In this document: one piece after another, positions 51,345 to 61,787 of the stretch
Layout of the letters: each line of letters opens with the position of its first letter
Position numbering within the stretch: the first letter of the stretch is position 1
Source: Magnetospirillum sp. 64-120
Lineage (GTDB): Bacteria > Pseudomonadota > Alphaproteobacteria > Rhodospirillales > Magnetospirillaceae
Assembly (NCBI GenBank): GCA_001898825.1
Contig: MKVK01000011.1
Span: 434,001 to 498,000, forward strand
DNA: 64,000 nt
Direction: 5' to 3'
Position numbers and translations under genes: made by a program
The notes under the pieces: model-generated
The model's input: the letters and a program-made list of their open reading frames with translations, nothing else
Database searches by the model: none
Told to the model about the DNA's origin: nothing

Positions 51345-51383
51345 GTCCGCCGCGAACCGGAAAAAATCCTAATCGCGGCGGAC
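51345..51383. repeat. Inverted repeat between tolB and pal
   Basis: GTCCGCCGCG (51345-51354) and CGCGGCGGAC (51374-51383) form a perfect 10-bp inverted repeat with a 19-base AT-richer loop. There is no T run outside the stem, so it is not a classical terminator. It may shield the tolB 3' end or regulate pal. Confidence 0.6.
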
Positions 51384-51398
51384 TATAATAGTTACTAC

Positions 51399-52754
51399 TT
51401 AGGGAATCAAGGGGGACCACGCAGGATCCGAACCGTCCAAAGGTGTGAGCACTTGGCGTTCATTGAAGCCTGTCAAGTCAATGGTGTACAGCTTGGCGGT
51501 ACCACCGCGACCGGCGTTGTCGGACGGAGTTTCCTTCCAATAAGCCAAAACGCGGCCGTTCGGGGCCCAGGTCGGACCTTCCACCAGATAGCCCTGGGAC
51601 AGCAGACGTTCGTCAGACCCATCCGGACGCATGACACCTATGTAGAATTCGCCGCCTTTCATCTTGGTGAAGGCGATCAGGTCGCCACGCGGCGACCACA
51701 CCGGGGTGGCGTAACGGCCGTCACCGAAAGTGATGCGGGTCACGTTCGAGCCGTCGGCGTTCATGGTGTAAAGCTGCTGGGCGCCGCCACGGTCCGAATT
51801 GAACACGATGCGCGACGAATCCGGCGAATAGCTGGGCGACGTGTCGATGGACGGATGGTTGGTCAGGCGGGTCTTCTGCCGGGTCAGCAGATTCATTTCA
51901 TAGATTTCGGCGTTGCCGTCCTGGGACATGGACAACACCACCTTGTTGCCGTCCGGCGAGAACCTGGGCGCGAAGGTCATGCCGGGAAAGTCACCCAGCA
52001 ATTCGCGCCGCGCGGTGTCGATCTGCAGGATGTAGACACGCGGCGTGCCCCGGAAATAGGACATGTAGGTGATTTCGCGGGCGGTCGGCGAAAAGCGCGG
52101 CGTCAGCACCAGATCCTCGCCCGAGGTCAGGAAACGGTGGTTCTCGCCGTCCTGGTCCATGATGGCCAGACGCTTCTTGCGGGCGTTCTTGGGACCTTGC
52201 TCGGAAATATAGATCAGCTGGGTGTCGAAATAGCCCTCTTCGCCGGTGACGCGCTTGTAAATGGCGTCGGCCATCTGGTGGGCGGCACGGCGCCACAGAT
52301 TGGGGTTTCGACGGATATCCTTGCCGGCGATGGTATAGCGGGTGCCGATCATCTGGGTTTCCGAGAACACGTCCCACAGACGGAACTCGATGGTCAGATC
52401 GCCGTCACCGGAAATCTCGGTCTTGCCCGACACCAGCGCCTCGGCGTTGATCTGGCGCCAATCGGCGAAACGCGGACCGGCCTGCAACGACGCGGCGTTT
52501 TGGATGAAGGCCCGCGGGTCGACGGGCTTGAACAAGCCCGAACGTTCCAGATCGGCCGCCACCACATGGGCGATGTCGCGGCCAGCCTGGCTTTCGGCGG
52601 GTTGCGCCCCGAACAGCTCGGGAATGGCGATGGGCAGCGGCTTCATGTTGCCGCGCGTGATGTCGATGCGGATTTCGGCCATGGCGGCCGGCGCGGCCAA
52701 CAGGCCAAGCACGGCGACAAGGCCCACAAGGGCGGTGCGAATGCGGGTCAACAT
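51399..52754 (-). CDS. tolB: Tol-Pal system beta-propeller protein TolB
   Basis: Periplasmic protein linking TolA to Pal. It is 451 aa with a signal peptide ([18 protein letters not shown]), an N-terminal alpha/beta domain ([22 protein letters not shown]) and a six-bladed propeller with repeated [16 protein letters not shown]-, [22 protein letters not shown]- and [21 protein letters not shown]-type blades. It starts five bases after tolA ends. Confidence 0.97.
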   Translation of the reverse strand: MLTRIRTALVGLVAVLGLLAAPAAMAEIRIDITRGNMKPLPIAIPELFGAQPAESQAGRDIAHVVAADLERSGLFKPVDPRAFIQNAASLQAGPRFADWRQINAEALVSGKTEISGDGDLTIEFRLWDVFSETQMIGTRYTIAGKDIRRNPNLWRRAAHQMADAIYKRVTGEEGYFDTQLIYISEQGPKNARKKRLAIMDQDGENHRFLTSGEDLVLTPRFSPTAREITYMSYFRGTPRVYILQIDTARRELLGDFPGMTFAPRFSPDGNKVVLSMSQDGNAEIYEMNLLTRQKTRLTNHPSIDTSPSYSPDSSRIVFNSDRGGAQQLYTMNADGSNVTRITFGDGRYATPVWSPRGDLIAFTKMKGGEFYIGVMRPDGSDERLLSQGYLVEGPTWAPNGRVLAYWKETPSDNAGRGGTAKLYTIDLTGFNERQVLTPLDGSDPAWSPLIP

Positions 52755-52759
52755 GGCGA

Positions 52760-53713
<954 letters not shown>

Positions 53714-53723
53714 GATCGGGCCG

Positions 53724-54181
<458 letters not shown>

Positions 54182-54182
<1 letters not shown>

Positions 54183-54904
54183 CAGATCTTCTCTTCCAGC
54201 TGACGCGACAAGATGGCGCCGAACTCGCCCGAGAAGTTTTCCAGGCGCTTGGCATAGCGGTCCATGTCGCTGGAAATCTTGTTATAGGCGATCACCGCCG
54301 GAATGGCGGCCACCAGACCCAGGGCGGTGGCGAACAACGCCTCGGCGATGCCGGGGGCGACGACCGCCAGACTGGTGTTGTGGGTGTTGGCGATGGACTG
54401 GAACGAATTCATGATGCCCCAGACGGTGCCGAACAGGCCGATGAACGGCGCGGTCGAGCCCACCGAGGCCAGGACGCCCAGGTTGCGTTCCAAGGTGTCC
54501 ATCTCGCGCCCCAGGGTCACATGCATGACACGGTCGATGCGCTGCGGCAGACTGACGCGGACGTTTTCCTTGTCGGTCAGACCCTTGGCCGCCGATCGGC
54601 GCCATTCGCGCATGGCGGCGACGAAGATGGCGCTCATCGGGTCCATGGGACGGGCGCCGATGCGGTCGTACAGTTCTTCCAAGGAACCGCCGGACCAGAA
54701 GGATTCCTCGAAGCTTTCCGCCTTTTGCCACAGGGCGCGCAGGCGCATCAGCTTGTCGAAGATGATGGCCCAGCACCAGAACGAGGCGCCCAGCAGCGCG
54801 ATCATGATCAGTTTGACGATGATGTCGGCCTGCATGAACAGGCCAAACATGGACATGTCGTGCGTGACTGAGCCGGCCAATTGGGCCGATTGAACAGGAT
54901 CCAT
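54182..54904 (-). CDS. tolQ: Protein TolQ (MotA/TolQ/ExbB proton channel)
   Basis: 240 aa with three membrane helices (about residues 26-48, 147-170 and 180-202) and the family core [31 protein letters not shown]...[24 protein letters not shown]. It powers Tol-Pal constriction of the outer membrane. It starts two bases after the ybgC stop, overlaps tolR by one base, and so is tightly coupled to both. Confidence 0.97.
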
Positions 54905-54906
54905 GA

Positions 54907-55335
54907 CTATCGCCTCTCGCTTTCCAAATCGCGCAGTTTATCCTTCATCCAGGCCGGAATGCGGGCGGGTCGCCCGTCAGCCAAGCCGATGAAGGCCAAT
55001 TTGATGTGCAGACACGCCAAAACGGCGCCGTCGTCAAGCCGCCTGATGGTCTGGGCCAACTCCATCGAGGCGCCCGCCACCTGGGTGACATTGGTTTCCA
55101 CCTGCAACAGGTCGTCCAGCTTGGCCGATTTCAGGAAGTCGATTTCCGCCCGCCGCACGGCGAAAACGTGGCCCTGCCCGTCGGCCGCCAGGTCCGATTG
55201 CTTCAAACCCAGCTGGCGCACCATCTCGGTGCGCGCCCGCTCGGCGAAGTTCAAATAGTTCGAGTGATAGACGATGCCGCCGGCATCGGTGTCTTCCCAA
55301 TAGACGCGGATCTGGTGGACGTGGGGAAGGCTCAT
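54907..55335 (-). CDS. ybgC: Tol-Pal system-associated acyl-CoA thioesterase
   Basis: 142-aa hot-dog fold thioesterase. The active-site segment is [23 protein letters not shown], with the catalytic Asp17. It hydrolyses short or long acyl-CoA and is usually linked to the tol operon, where its role in the envelope is still unclear. Its ATG overlaps the ruvB stop by four bases. Confidence 0.94.
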   Translation of the reverse strand: MSLPHVHQIRVYWEDTDAGGIVYHSNYLNFAERARTEMVRQLGLKQSDLAADGQGHVFAVRRAEIDFLKSAKLDDLLQVETNVTQVAGASMELAQTIRRLDDGAVLACLHIKLAFIGLADGRPARIPAWMKDKLRDLESERR

Positions 55336-56375
55336 TCCTCGCCCTCCGCCAGATGGGCCAGCAAATCCAGCTGGGCCAGAACCTCGCGCGGCGGGTTGAT
55401 GCCGATATGCTTGAACCCGGCGGCCGACAGCATGCGCCCACGCGGCGTGCGCTGGATCAGGCCTTGCTGCAACAGATAGGGCTCGAGCACTTCTTCCAAG
55501 GTGTCGCGGCTTTCCGACAACGCGGCAGCCAGGGTATCGACACCCACCGGCCCGCCGCCGTAATTGTCGGCGATACAGCGCAGATACCGGCGGTCCATGG
55601 CATCCAGGCCGATCTGGTCCACTTCCAGGCGGTTCAGCGCCGCGTCAGCGACGCGGGCATCCACCGGCGAGGCGCCGGCGACGGCGGCGAAGTCCCGCAC
55701 CCGGCGCAACAGCCGGCCGGCCACACGCGGTGTCCCGCGCGAGCGCCGCGCCACTTCGGCGGCGCCGTCGGCGGTGATGGCGAAGCCCAGCACCCGGGCG
55801 CCACGGCTGACGATCAGCTCCAGTTCTTCGGCGGTGTAATAGTTCATCCGGCAGGGAATGCCGAAGCGTTCCCGCAAGGGCGTGGTCAACAGGCCCGAAC
55901 GGGTGGTCGCCCCCACCAGGGTGAAGGGCGGCAAATCGATGCGCACGGACCGTGCCGCCGGTCCCTCGCCGATGATCAGGTCAAGCTGAAAGTCCTCCAT
56001 GGCAGGATAGAGCACTTCCTCTATGGCAGGATTAAGGCGGTGGATTTCGTCGATGAACAGAACGTCACGCGGTTCCAGGTTGGTCAGCAGCGCCGCCAGA
56101 TCGCCGGCCTTGGCGATCACCGGACCCGACGTGGCGCGGAACCCCACACCCAGTTCACGCGACACGATCTGCGCCAAGGTGGTCTTTCCCAAACCGGGCG
56201 GACCAAAGAAAAGCGTGTGGTCCAGCGCCTCGCCACGGGACTTGGCGGCGGTGATGAAAATCTTCAGGTTCTCGCGCACCGCCTGCTGGCCGATGAAATC
56301 GTCCAGGACTTGCGGGCGCAGATGGGTGTCGGCGTCGCCCAAGGATTGATCGGGGCTGACCATGCGATCAGTCAT
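55332..56375 (-). CDS. ruvB: Holliday junction branch migration DNA helicase RuvB
   Basis: Hexameric motor of the RuvAB complex that moves Holliday junctions in recombinational repair. It is 347 aa, with Walker [11 protein letters not shown] (58-67), Walker [11 protein letters not shown], the sensor segment [11 protein letters not shown], and the winged-helix C-terminus ([17 protein letters not shown]). Its start overlaps the ruvA stop by four bases. Confidence 0.98.
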   Translation of the reverse strand: MTDRMVSPDQSLGDADTHLRPQVLDDFIGQQAVRENLKIFITAAKSRGEALDHTLFFGPPGLGKTTLAQIVSRELGVGFRATSGPVIAKAGDLAALLTNLEPRDVLFIDEIHRLNPAIEEVLYPAMEDFQLDLIIGEGPAARSVRIDLPPFTLVGATTRSGLLTTPLRERFGIPCRMNYYTAEELELIVSRGARVLGFAITADGAAEVARRSRGTPRVAGRLLRRVRDFAAVAGASPVDARVADAALNRLEVDQIGLDAMDRRYLRCIADNYGGGPVGVDTLAAALSESRDTLEEVLEPYLLQQGLIQRTPRGRMLSAAGFKHIGINPPREVLAQLDLLAHLAEGEE

Positions 56376-57004
56376 CGCATCAGATCCTTGCCCAGCCGTT
56401 TCAGGGCATGGCGGATCAGGGTCGAGCTGTCGGCATCGTCGCCCAATTCCTTGGCCACCACGCCCACCGCCTCGAAGGCTTCCAGGCGCTTGTAACCCAG
56501 GTTGACCAGGGCCGAGATGGCGTCTTCCATCAGCCCGCCCGCCGCCGAAACCGGTGCGGCGGCAGCCATGCCGGCGGCACTGGGGGCAAAGCCGCCCAGG
56601 CTCATCTTGCCGGCCTTGTCCTTCAATTCGGTCAGGATGCGCACCGCCAGTTTCGGCCCCACGCCGCTGGCCCGCGTCAGCATGGTCTTGTCCTGCGCCG
56701 CGATGGTTTGCAGCAATTGTTCCGGTCCGGCGACGCTGAGGATGGCCAAGGCCACCTTGGCACCCACGCCTTGCACCGTGGTCAGCAGGTTGAACCAGTC
56801 ACGTTCTCCGGCTTCCAGGAAACCGTAAAGATGGATGTGGTCTTCGCGCACATGGGTTTCCACATGCAGAGCAGCGGCAGTGCCGGTCTGCAAGCGCCCC
56901 AAGGTGCGCCCCGAACAGAACACCAGATAGCCAACACCGTTTACATCAACGATGGTGTGATCATCGCCAAGGGTATCAATAATCCCCTTCAATTTGGCGA
57001 TCAT
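56372..57004 (-). CDS. ruvA: Holliday junction branch migration protein RuvA
   Basis: 210 aa. Tetramer that binds the four-way junction and loads RuvB. The OB domain begins [15 protein letters not shown], followed by helix-hairpin-helix segments ([18 protein letters not shown] and [19 protein letters not shown]) and a C-terminal RuvB-contact domain ([18 protein letters not shown]). About 113 bases separate it from ruvC, and that gap holds one copy of a 103-bp repeat. Confidence 0.97.
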   Translation of the reverse strand: MIAKLKGIIDTLGDDHTIVDVNGVGYLVFCSGRTLGRLQTGTAAALHVETHVREDHIHLYGFLEAGERDWFNLLTTVQGVGAKVALAILSVAGPEQLLQTIAAQDKTMLTRASGVGPKLAVRILTELKDKAGKMSLGGFAPSAAGMAAAAPVSAAGGLMEDAISALVNLGYKRLEAFEAVGVVAKELGDDADSSTLIRHALKRLGKDLMR

Positions 57005-57006
57005 TG

Positions 57007-57109
57007 TTTTTGCCCCTCAGGCGCCGGGCGGGCGCATCCGCGCCCTTGGCTCACGCTCACATGAGTTCGCGGGGCCTCAATGGCCCAGTCCCTCGCTGCG
57101 CTCGCTCCG
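57007..57109. repeat. 103-bp intergenic direct repeat, copy 1
   Basis: Lies between ruvC and ruvA. It aligns without gaps to 57606-57708, with about 7 mismatches. It contains a 33-base identical core (57022-57054) and nested GC-rich inverted repeats such as GGGCGCATCCGCGCCC. It takes up almost the whole gap between the two genes. Confidence 0.9.
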
Positions 57110-57117
57110 TTCATCTC

Positions 57118-57606
57118 TTAAACTCCGATGCGGCGCTGGGTGGCGCAATGATGGGCGTGACAGATCGCCACCGCCAAGGCGTCGGCGGCGTCGGGGCTTT
57201 TGACCAGACAGCCCGGCAGCAAGGTACGCACCATCATCCCCACTTGTTCCTTCGCCGCCCGCCCAGTGCCGACCACCGCCTGCTTGACCTGGGTCGGCGC
57301 GTATTCCCCCACAACCAAACCGGCCAAGGCCGGGGCCAGCATGACCACGCCCCTGGCTTGGCCCAGCTTCAAGGTGCTTTCCGGGTTGACGTTGACGAAG
57401 GTCTGCTCCACCGCCGCCCCATCCGGCGACCATTCCCCGATCACCGCCAGAACCCCCCGATGCAGTTGCCCCAGCCGTTCGGCCAAGGACAATTTGCTGT
57501 CGGACTTGATGGTGCCGTCCCCCAGGTATCGCAGCCGGTTGTCGATCAGCTCGATCATCCCCCAACCGGTCACGCGCAACCCAGGGTCCAGCCCCAAGAC
57601 TCTCAT
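57118..57606 (-). CDS. ruvC: Crossover junction endodeoxyribonuclease RuvC
   Basis: 162-aa Holliday junction resolvase. The four acidic catalytic residues are visible: Asp7 in GLDPGLRVTGWG, Glu67 in AVEQTF, and Asp139 and Asp142 in KSPDAADALAVA. It forms an operon with yebC upstream and ruvA-ruvB downstream. It is flanked on both sides by near-identical 103-bp repeats, and the upstream copy begins at its very start codon. Confidence 0.97.
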   Translation of the reverse strand: MRVLGLDPGLRVTGWGMIELIDNRLRYLGDGTIKSDSKLSLAERLGQLHRGVLAVIGEWSPDGAAVEQTFVNVNPESTLKLGQARGVVMLAPALAGLVVGEYAPTQVKQAVVGTGRAAKEQVGMMVRTLLPGCLVKSPDAADALAVAICHAHHCATQRRIGV

Positions 57607-57708
57607 TTTTGCCCCTCAGACGCCGGGCGGGCGCATCCGCGCCCTTGGCTCACACTCGCATAAGCTCGCGGGGCCGCAATGGCCCAGTCCCTCGCTTCGC
57701 TCGCTCCG
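57606..57708. repeat. 103-bp intergenic direct repeat, copy 2
   Basis: Lies between yebC and ruvC in the same orientation as copy 1 and is about 93 percent identical to it by eye. Its left end touches the ruvC start codon, so it would form the 5' neighbourhood of ruvC translation. Confidence 0.9.
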
Positions 57709-57722
57709 CCATGGCGCATGGC

Positions 57723-58472
57723 TCAGCCCAGCTTTTCCATGATGTCATCGGGGATTTCGAAATTGGCGAAGACGCGCTGGACGTCGTCGTTGTCTTCCAG
57801 GGCGTCCAGCAGCTTCAGCAGGGTCTTGGCGGTGTTTTCGTCCGACACCGGCACGCTGGTTTGCGGCTTCCAATCCAGACGCGCATGTTCCGGGGTGCCG
57901 AACGTGGCTTCCAGGGCGTCGCGCACGGCGGCCAGATCGTCCGGCGCGCAGGTGATCTCGTGGCCGTCTTCCGACGATTCCACGTTGTCGGCGCCGGCTT
58001 CCAGGGCGGCTTCGAACATGGCTTCGGCGCCGGCGGCATCGGCGGCATAGCGGATGGCGCCGACGCGGTCGAACATGAACGACACCGAATTGGTTTCACC
58101 CATGGCGCCGCCGTTCTTCGAGAAGTACGAGCGCACTTCCGAAGCGGTGCGGTTGCGGTTGTCGGTCAGGCCCTCGACGATGATGGCCACCGAACCGGGA
58201 CCATAACCTTCATAGCGCACTTCTTCGAAGTTGGTGCCGTCGTCGCCACCGGCGCCGCGCTTGATGGCGCGCTCCATGGTGTCTTTCGGCATGTTCGAGG
58301 CCCGAGCCGCCTGGATGGCGGCCCTGAGACGCGGATTCATCGCCGGATCGGCCTGACCGGTTTTCGCCGCCACCGTCAGTTCGCGGATCAGCTTGGTGAA
58401 GACCTTGGCGCGCTTGGCATCCTGGGCGCCCTTGCGATGCATGATGTTCTTGAACTGGGAATGACCGGCCAT
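57723..58472 (-). CDS. yebC: YebC/PmpR family protein (TACO1-like)
   Basis: 249 aa, full length. It begins [21 protein letters not shown] and contains [19 protein letters not shown], the [15 protein letters not shown] segment, RNRTASEVR and the C-terminal [13 protein letters not shown]. Members have been described as transcription regulators and more recently as factors easing ribosome stalling at proline runs. It starts the yebC-ruvC-ruvA-ruvB run. Confidence 0.95.
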   Translation of the reverse strand: MAGHSQFKNIMHRKGAQDAKRAKVFTKLIRELTVAAKTGQADPAMNPRLRAAIQAARASNMPKDTMERAIKRGAGGDDGTNFEEVRYEGYGPGSVAIIVEGLTDNRNRTASEVRSYFSKNGGAMGETNSVSFMFDRVGAIRYAADAAGAEAMFEAALEAGADNVESSEDGHEITCAPDDLAAVRDALEATFGTPEHARLDWKPQTSVPVSDENTAKTLLKLLDALEDNDDVQRVFANFEIPDDIMEKLG

Positions 58473-58576
58473 GACTCTCTCGGTAAATGGACTTGAGCAA
58501 CGAATAACCGCTGCCTATACCATATCTTGTGGAGAAAAGACCATGGGGCAGAGCATCCCTCTCCACCCATTGTTTT

Positions 58577-59281
58577 TCAAAACATCACGCTCAGGTTGAC
58601 CAACCAGTCGGGCATGGCGGCGACCAGGATGCTCTCCGCCATTTTGTCCAATCCGCTGAGCACCAACGCCGCCACCACCAGCAAGATCGCCCCCATCACC
58701 GGCTTGGCCCGGCTGGCCCAGTTTCCCAACCGTTTGCGCCACGACGACAGACCATAGGCCAGCATCAGCATGGGGGTGGCCGCCCCCAGGGCGAAGACCA
58801 CCATCACCGCGCCGGCCTGCAATGCGGTGTCGCGCGCCCCCGCCAAGCCAACCGCCGCCCCCAAGGTGGGACCGGTACAAGGCGACCACACCGCCCCCAG
58901 CAACAGCCCCAGCAGAAACTGACCGGCCAAGGTCTCGCCGGAAATCCGTCCCAAGACCGACGATCCCGACCCGGCCAGCGGGGCGACCAGGGCGGAAAAG
59001 CCCCGCCCCAGCGCCGGCACCAGCAACACCAAACCGAAAATTCCCATAACCAGCGCCGCCCCGTTGCGGACCGCGCCGGCATCCAACCCGATGGCGAAGC
59101 CGACGCTGGCCAAGACGATGCCCAAAGATGCGAACGAGACGGCCAAGCCGCCGGCCAAGGCCACCGGCCCCAGGCGATGGGCCTGAAGCGCTGATCCCAG
59201 CAAGACCGGGACCAGCGGCAACACGCAAGGCGACAAGGTCGACAACATGCCGGCGACCCAGGCAGCGAACAAGGCGGTCAT
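58577..59281 (-). CDS. CcdA/DsbD-type transmembrane thiol-disulfide carrier
   Basis: 234 aa with six predicted membrane helices. Cys19 in LSTLSPCVLPLVPV and a second cysteine in GAVWSPCTGPTLG are the conserved pair that shuttles reducing power from cytoplasmic thioredoxin to the periplasm. The start at 59281 gives the standard N-terminus. It follows the periplasmic thioredoxin gene by ten bases, and the pair probably works as donor (CcdA) and acceptor. Confidence 0.9.
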   Translation of the reverse strand: MTALFAAWVAGMLSTLSPCVLPLVPVLLGSALQAHRLGPVALAGGLAVSFASLGIVLASVGFAIGLDAGAVRNGAALVMGIFGLVLLVPALGRGFSALVAPLAGSGSSVLGRISGETLAGQFLLGLLLGAVWSPCTGPTLGAAVGLAGARDTALQAGAVMVVFALGAATPMLMLAYGLSSWRKRLGNWASRAKPVMGAILLVVAALVLSGLDKMAESILVAAMPDWLVNLSVMF

Positions 59282-59291
59282 GGGACGTTCC

Positions 59292-59657
59292 TTACTTGAC
59301 CAGACCCGCGATGGCGGCGCCGTCGGTGACACCAACCAAACGACCGGTCTCGGCCTTGCCGTCAAAGGCGATCAACGTGCTTTGCGAGCTGACTTTCAGG
59401 ACGCGCAGCACGTCTTTTTGGCTGTCGAAATCGACGCGGAAAACCTTCACCTCGGGGCGTTGCTTTTCCAGCAGGGCGACACCGGGCTCCTGGGCCCGGC
59501 AAGTCGGGCACCAGGGCGCGTGGACATGCAGCAAGATCTTGTCGCCCTTGTCTTGGGCCTTGGTAAACGCCGTTTGGCTGAAGGCTTCATAGGCCTGGGC
59601 GGGCAAGGCCGCGAGCAACGGCAGGATAGCGGCGACAGCCAGCAGGAAACGCTTCAT
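59292..59657 (-). CDS. Periplasmic thioredoxin-fold protein
   Basis: 121 aa with a signal peptide (MKRFLLAVAAILPLLAALPAQA) and an active-site CPTC pair (Cys50 and Cys53) in HAPWCPTCRAQEP, then the thioredoxin fold with VKVFRVDFDSQKDVLRVL and STLIAFDGKAETGRLVG. It is first in the pair with ccdA and lies next to an ECF sigma gene facing the other way. A predicted ECF promoter is about 30 bases upstream. Confidence 0.9.
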   Translation of the reverse strand: MKRFLLAVAAILPLLAALPAQAYEAFSQTAFTKAQDKGDKILLHVHAPWCPTCRAQEPGVALLEKQRPEVKVFRVDFDSQKDVLRVLKVSSQSTLIAFDGKAETGRLVGVTDGAAIAGLVK

Positions 59658-59692
59658 CGGTTCACTCCGAGCAACAGGGTCGATGCGGCGAT

Positions 59693-59718
59693 TTCGTCGT
59701 CCATCCCCCAAAGGTTAC
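59693..59718 (-). promoter_or_regulatory. Predicted ECF sigma promoter of the thioredoxin-ccdA operon
   Basis: On the minus strand GTAACC (59713-59718), a 16-base spacer, then CGAA (59693-59696). From memory this equals the motif GTAACC-N16-CGAA reported for the Caulobacter SigF regulon, whose sigma factor pairs with an NrsF-type anti-sigma factor as found next door. It sits about 36 bases before the thioredoxin ATG. Confidence 0.7.
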
Positions 59719-59774
59719 CTGGCAGCGGCAAATATTTCGCTTGCGCCGTCCTTCGCTCCGCGCATCCTGTTGCC

Positions 59775-60344
59775 ATGATCAACGACCGCGCCAAGCATCT
59801 GGAAGACAGCGCCCGCTGGGGAGCATGGATGCAGGCCGCCCAGGATGGCGACCAAGTGGCCTATGGCCGTTTGCTGGCCGAGGTGGCCCCGGTGGCGCGA
59901 CGCATGGCGGCGCGACAGTTGGCGGCGTCCGGCGTGGCCGAGGACATGGAAGACGTGGTCCAGGAAATCCTGCTGACCCTGCACGGGGCGCGTCATACCT
60001 ATGATCCCGCTCGCCCCTTCCTGCCGTGGTTCGCCGCTATCGTTGACCACCGGGTCAAGGATGGACTGCGTTCGCGTCGCCGCCATCAGGGCCGCGAGAC
60101 GGATATTGACGCGGTGCCTGAAACTTTTCTGAGCCAGGCGGCGAATACGTCTGCGACCGACCGCATGGATTTGGGCAAGGCGGTGGCCAAGCTGCCGGCC
60201 GGACAGCGGCAGGCGGTGGAGATGCTGAAGATCAAGGAAATGTCCCTGGCCGAAGCCTCGGCCGCGTCGGGACAAAGCGTGCCGGCGTTGAAGGTGGCCA
60301 TGCATCGGGCACTGAAGACGCTGAAAGGAATGTTGGGCCCATGA
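59775..60344 (+). CDS. ECF-type RNA polymerase sigma factor
   Basis: 189 aa. Region 2 covers DQVAYGRLLAEVAPVARRMAARQL, EDVVQEILLTLHGARHTYDP and FLPWFAAIVDHRVKDGLRSRRR; region 4 covers AVAKLPAGQRQAVEMLKIKEMSLAEASAASGQSVPALKVAMHRALKTLK. It overlaps the NrsF-like gene by four bases, the classic sigma/anti-sigma pairing. The ATG at 59775 fits the family length; the frame stays open upstream over the opposite-strand thioredoxin gene. A role in redox or metal stress is inferred from neighbours. Confidence 0.93.
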   Translation: MINDRAKHLEDSARWGAWMQAAQDGDQVAYGRLLAEVAPVARRMAARQLAASGVAEDMEDVVQEILLTLHGARHTYDPARPFLPWFAAIVDHRVKDGLRSRRRHQGRETDIDAVPETFLSQAANTSATDRMDLGKAVAKLPAGQRQAVEMLKIKEMSLAEASAASGQSVPALKVAMHRALKTLKGMLGP

Positions 60345-61000
60345 ACACCGATCTTCTGATCCAGGAATTGTCCAGCGGCCTTGCGCCAGTCAAACGCCTG
60401 GCCTCGCCCGGTCGCCGTCTGGGGCTGTGGCTGGCCGGGTCGGTGCCGGTTCTGGCCGCCATCACCGGCTTTTTCGGCTTGCGCCCTGATCTGGCCCAAT
60501 GTTTGGCCGACAACCGTTTCATCATTCAAAACGGCGCAGCCCTGCTGACCGGACTGGCGGCGGCCTGGGCCGCCCTGGCCAGTTCGGTGCCGGGATTCAA
60601 GCGCAGCCGGGCGATGGTGGCGCTGGTCCCCGCCTTGGCGTGGCTGGCCAGCGCCGGCGAAGGATGCTGGGCGGAATGGCAGGCCAATGGCTGGTCCAGC
60701 CTGGATTCGGTGGTTCACCAGAAATGCCTGCCGGAAATCGTCGGATCCGGTCTGGTGCCGGCCTTGCTGCTGACGCTGCTGCTGCGGCGCGGCCTGTCGC
60801 TGAACCCAGCCTTGACCGCCGGCTTGGCGGCGCTGGCGGCGGCGGCCACCGGTTCGGCGGCGCTGGCGTTGTTCCATGACGGCGACACCGCCTGGGTGAC
60901 CCTGACCTGGCATGTGGGCAGCGCCGCCGGCCTCAGCGCCCTGGCCTCGGCCTTCGGATCACGCCTGCTTAATCATCCGGCCACGTCTCGGCCAGCCTAG
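60341..61000 (+). CDS. nrsF: NrsF (DUF1109) family anti-sigma factor
   Basis: 219 aa, six predicted membrane helices with a short cytoplasmic N-terminus (MNTDLLIQELSSGLAPVKRL) expected to hold the sigma factor. Cysteines at 54, 109 and 129 (AQCLAD, GEGCWAE, HQKCLPE) face loops and may sense the stress; NrsF relatives depend on conserved cysteines. It overlaps the sigma gene by four bases, and its 3' end overlaps the convergent ymdB-like gene by 32 bases. Confidence 0.87.
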   Translation: MNTDLLIQELSSGLAPVKRLASPGRRLGLWLAGSVPVLAAITGFFGLRPDLAQCLADNRFIIQNGAALLTGLAAAWAALASSVPGFKRSRAMVALVPALAWLASAGEGCWAEWQANGWSSLDSVVHQKCLPEIVGSGLVPALLLTLLLRRGLSLNPALTAGLAALAAAATGSAALALFHDGDTAWVTLTWHVGSAAGLSALASAFGSRLLNHPATSRPA

Positions 61001-61787
61001 GCCCCAGACGCAGGGGCGCCACCCGTTTCGCCAGCCCCGTGCGGTCGTCGGTTTCCACGAACACCGCACACATGGTGCCGTCGCCATCGGCCGGCGACAG
61101 CCTTTCGCCGGGAATCTTGCGGACGAATTTGTAGATGGCGGCATCCTTTTTCATGCCGATCACCGAATTGTAGTCGCCGCACATGCCGGCATCGGTCTGA
61201 TAGGCGGTACCACCCGGTAGAATTTGCGCGTCGGCGGTGGGAATGTGGGAATGTCCGCCCACCACCAGGGACGCCCGGCCGTCGCAGACATGGCCCAGGG
61301 CCATCTTTTCGCTGGTGGCCTCGGCATGGACGTCGACGACGATGGCGTCGACGCCCCCCGCCCCCAACCGCACCTTGCGCAATTCGTGCTCGATTCCGGC
61401 GAAGGGACAATCCAGCGGGTCCATGAACAGCCGCCCCATCACCTGGATAACCATCACCTTCTTGCCACGCGGCGCGTCAAAGATGCCAACGCCGCGGCCG
61501 GGCGTGCCGGCGGGATAGTTCAACGGCCGCAGCAGACGCGGCTCGGCGTCCAGATGGGGCATGATCTCGCGCTGGTCGAAGGTGTGGTTGCCCAGGGTCA
61601 CCACATCGGCGCCGGCGGCGTAAAGATCGTCGCACAGCTTGGGGGTGATGCCGAAGCCATGGGCGGCGTTCTCGCCGTTGGCGACGACGAAATCCAGTTT
61701 CAGGCGTTCGCGCGCCTTGGGCAGATTGGCCACAACCGCGTCGCGGCCGGCGCGGCCGACGATATCCCCTAGGTACAAAAGTCTCAT
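60969..61787 (-). CDS. YmdB-type (TIGR00282) metallophosphoesterase
   Basis: 272 aa. It has the binuclear metal-site segments LYLGDIVGRAGRDAV, VVANGENAAHGFGI, TLGNHTFDQRE, IVVDVHAEATSEK and VVGGHSHIPTAD, which identify the YmdB family. Bacillus YmdB acts on cyclic nucleotides in vitro and affects biofilm formation; the role here is unknown. Its ATG overlaps the cyclo-ligase stop by four bases. Confidence 0.93.
   Translation of the reverse strand: MRLLYLGDIVGRAGRDAVVANLPKARERLKLDFVVANGENAAHGFGITPKLCDDLYAAGADVVTLGNHTFDQREIMPHLDAEPRLLRPLNYPAGTPGRGVGIFDAPRGKKVMVIQVMGRLFMDPLDCPFAGIEHELRKVRLGAGGVDAIVVDVHAEATSEKMALGHVCDGRASLVVGGHSHIPTADAQILPGGTAYQTDAGMCGDYNSVIGMKKDAAIYKFVRKIPGERLSPADGDGTMCAVFVETDDRTGLAKRVAPLRLGPRLAETWPDD

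Noticed and set aside
59713-59739. A plus-strand ECF promoter for the sigma gene itself, since GGTTACC is palindromic
   Set aside because: On the plus strand the -35 would read GTTACC and the -10 position is TTCG, so the motif fits only the minus strand.
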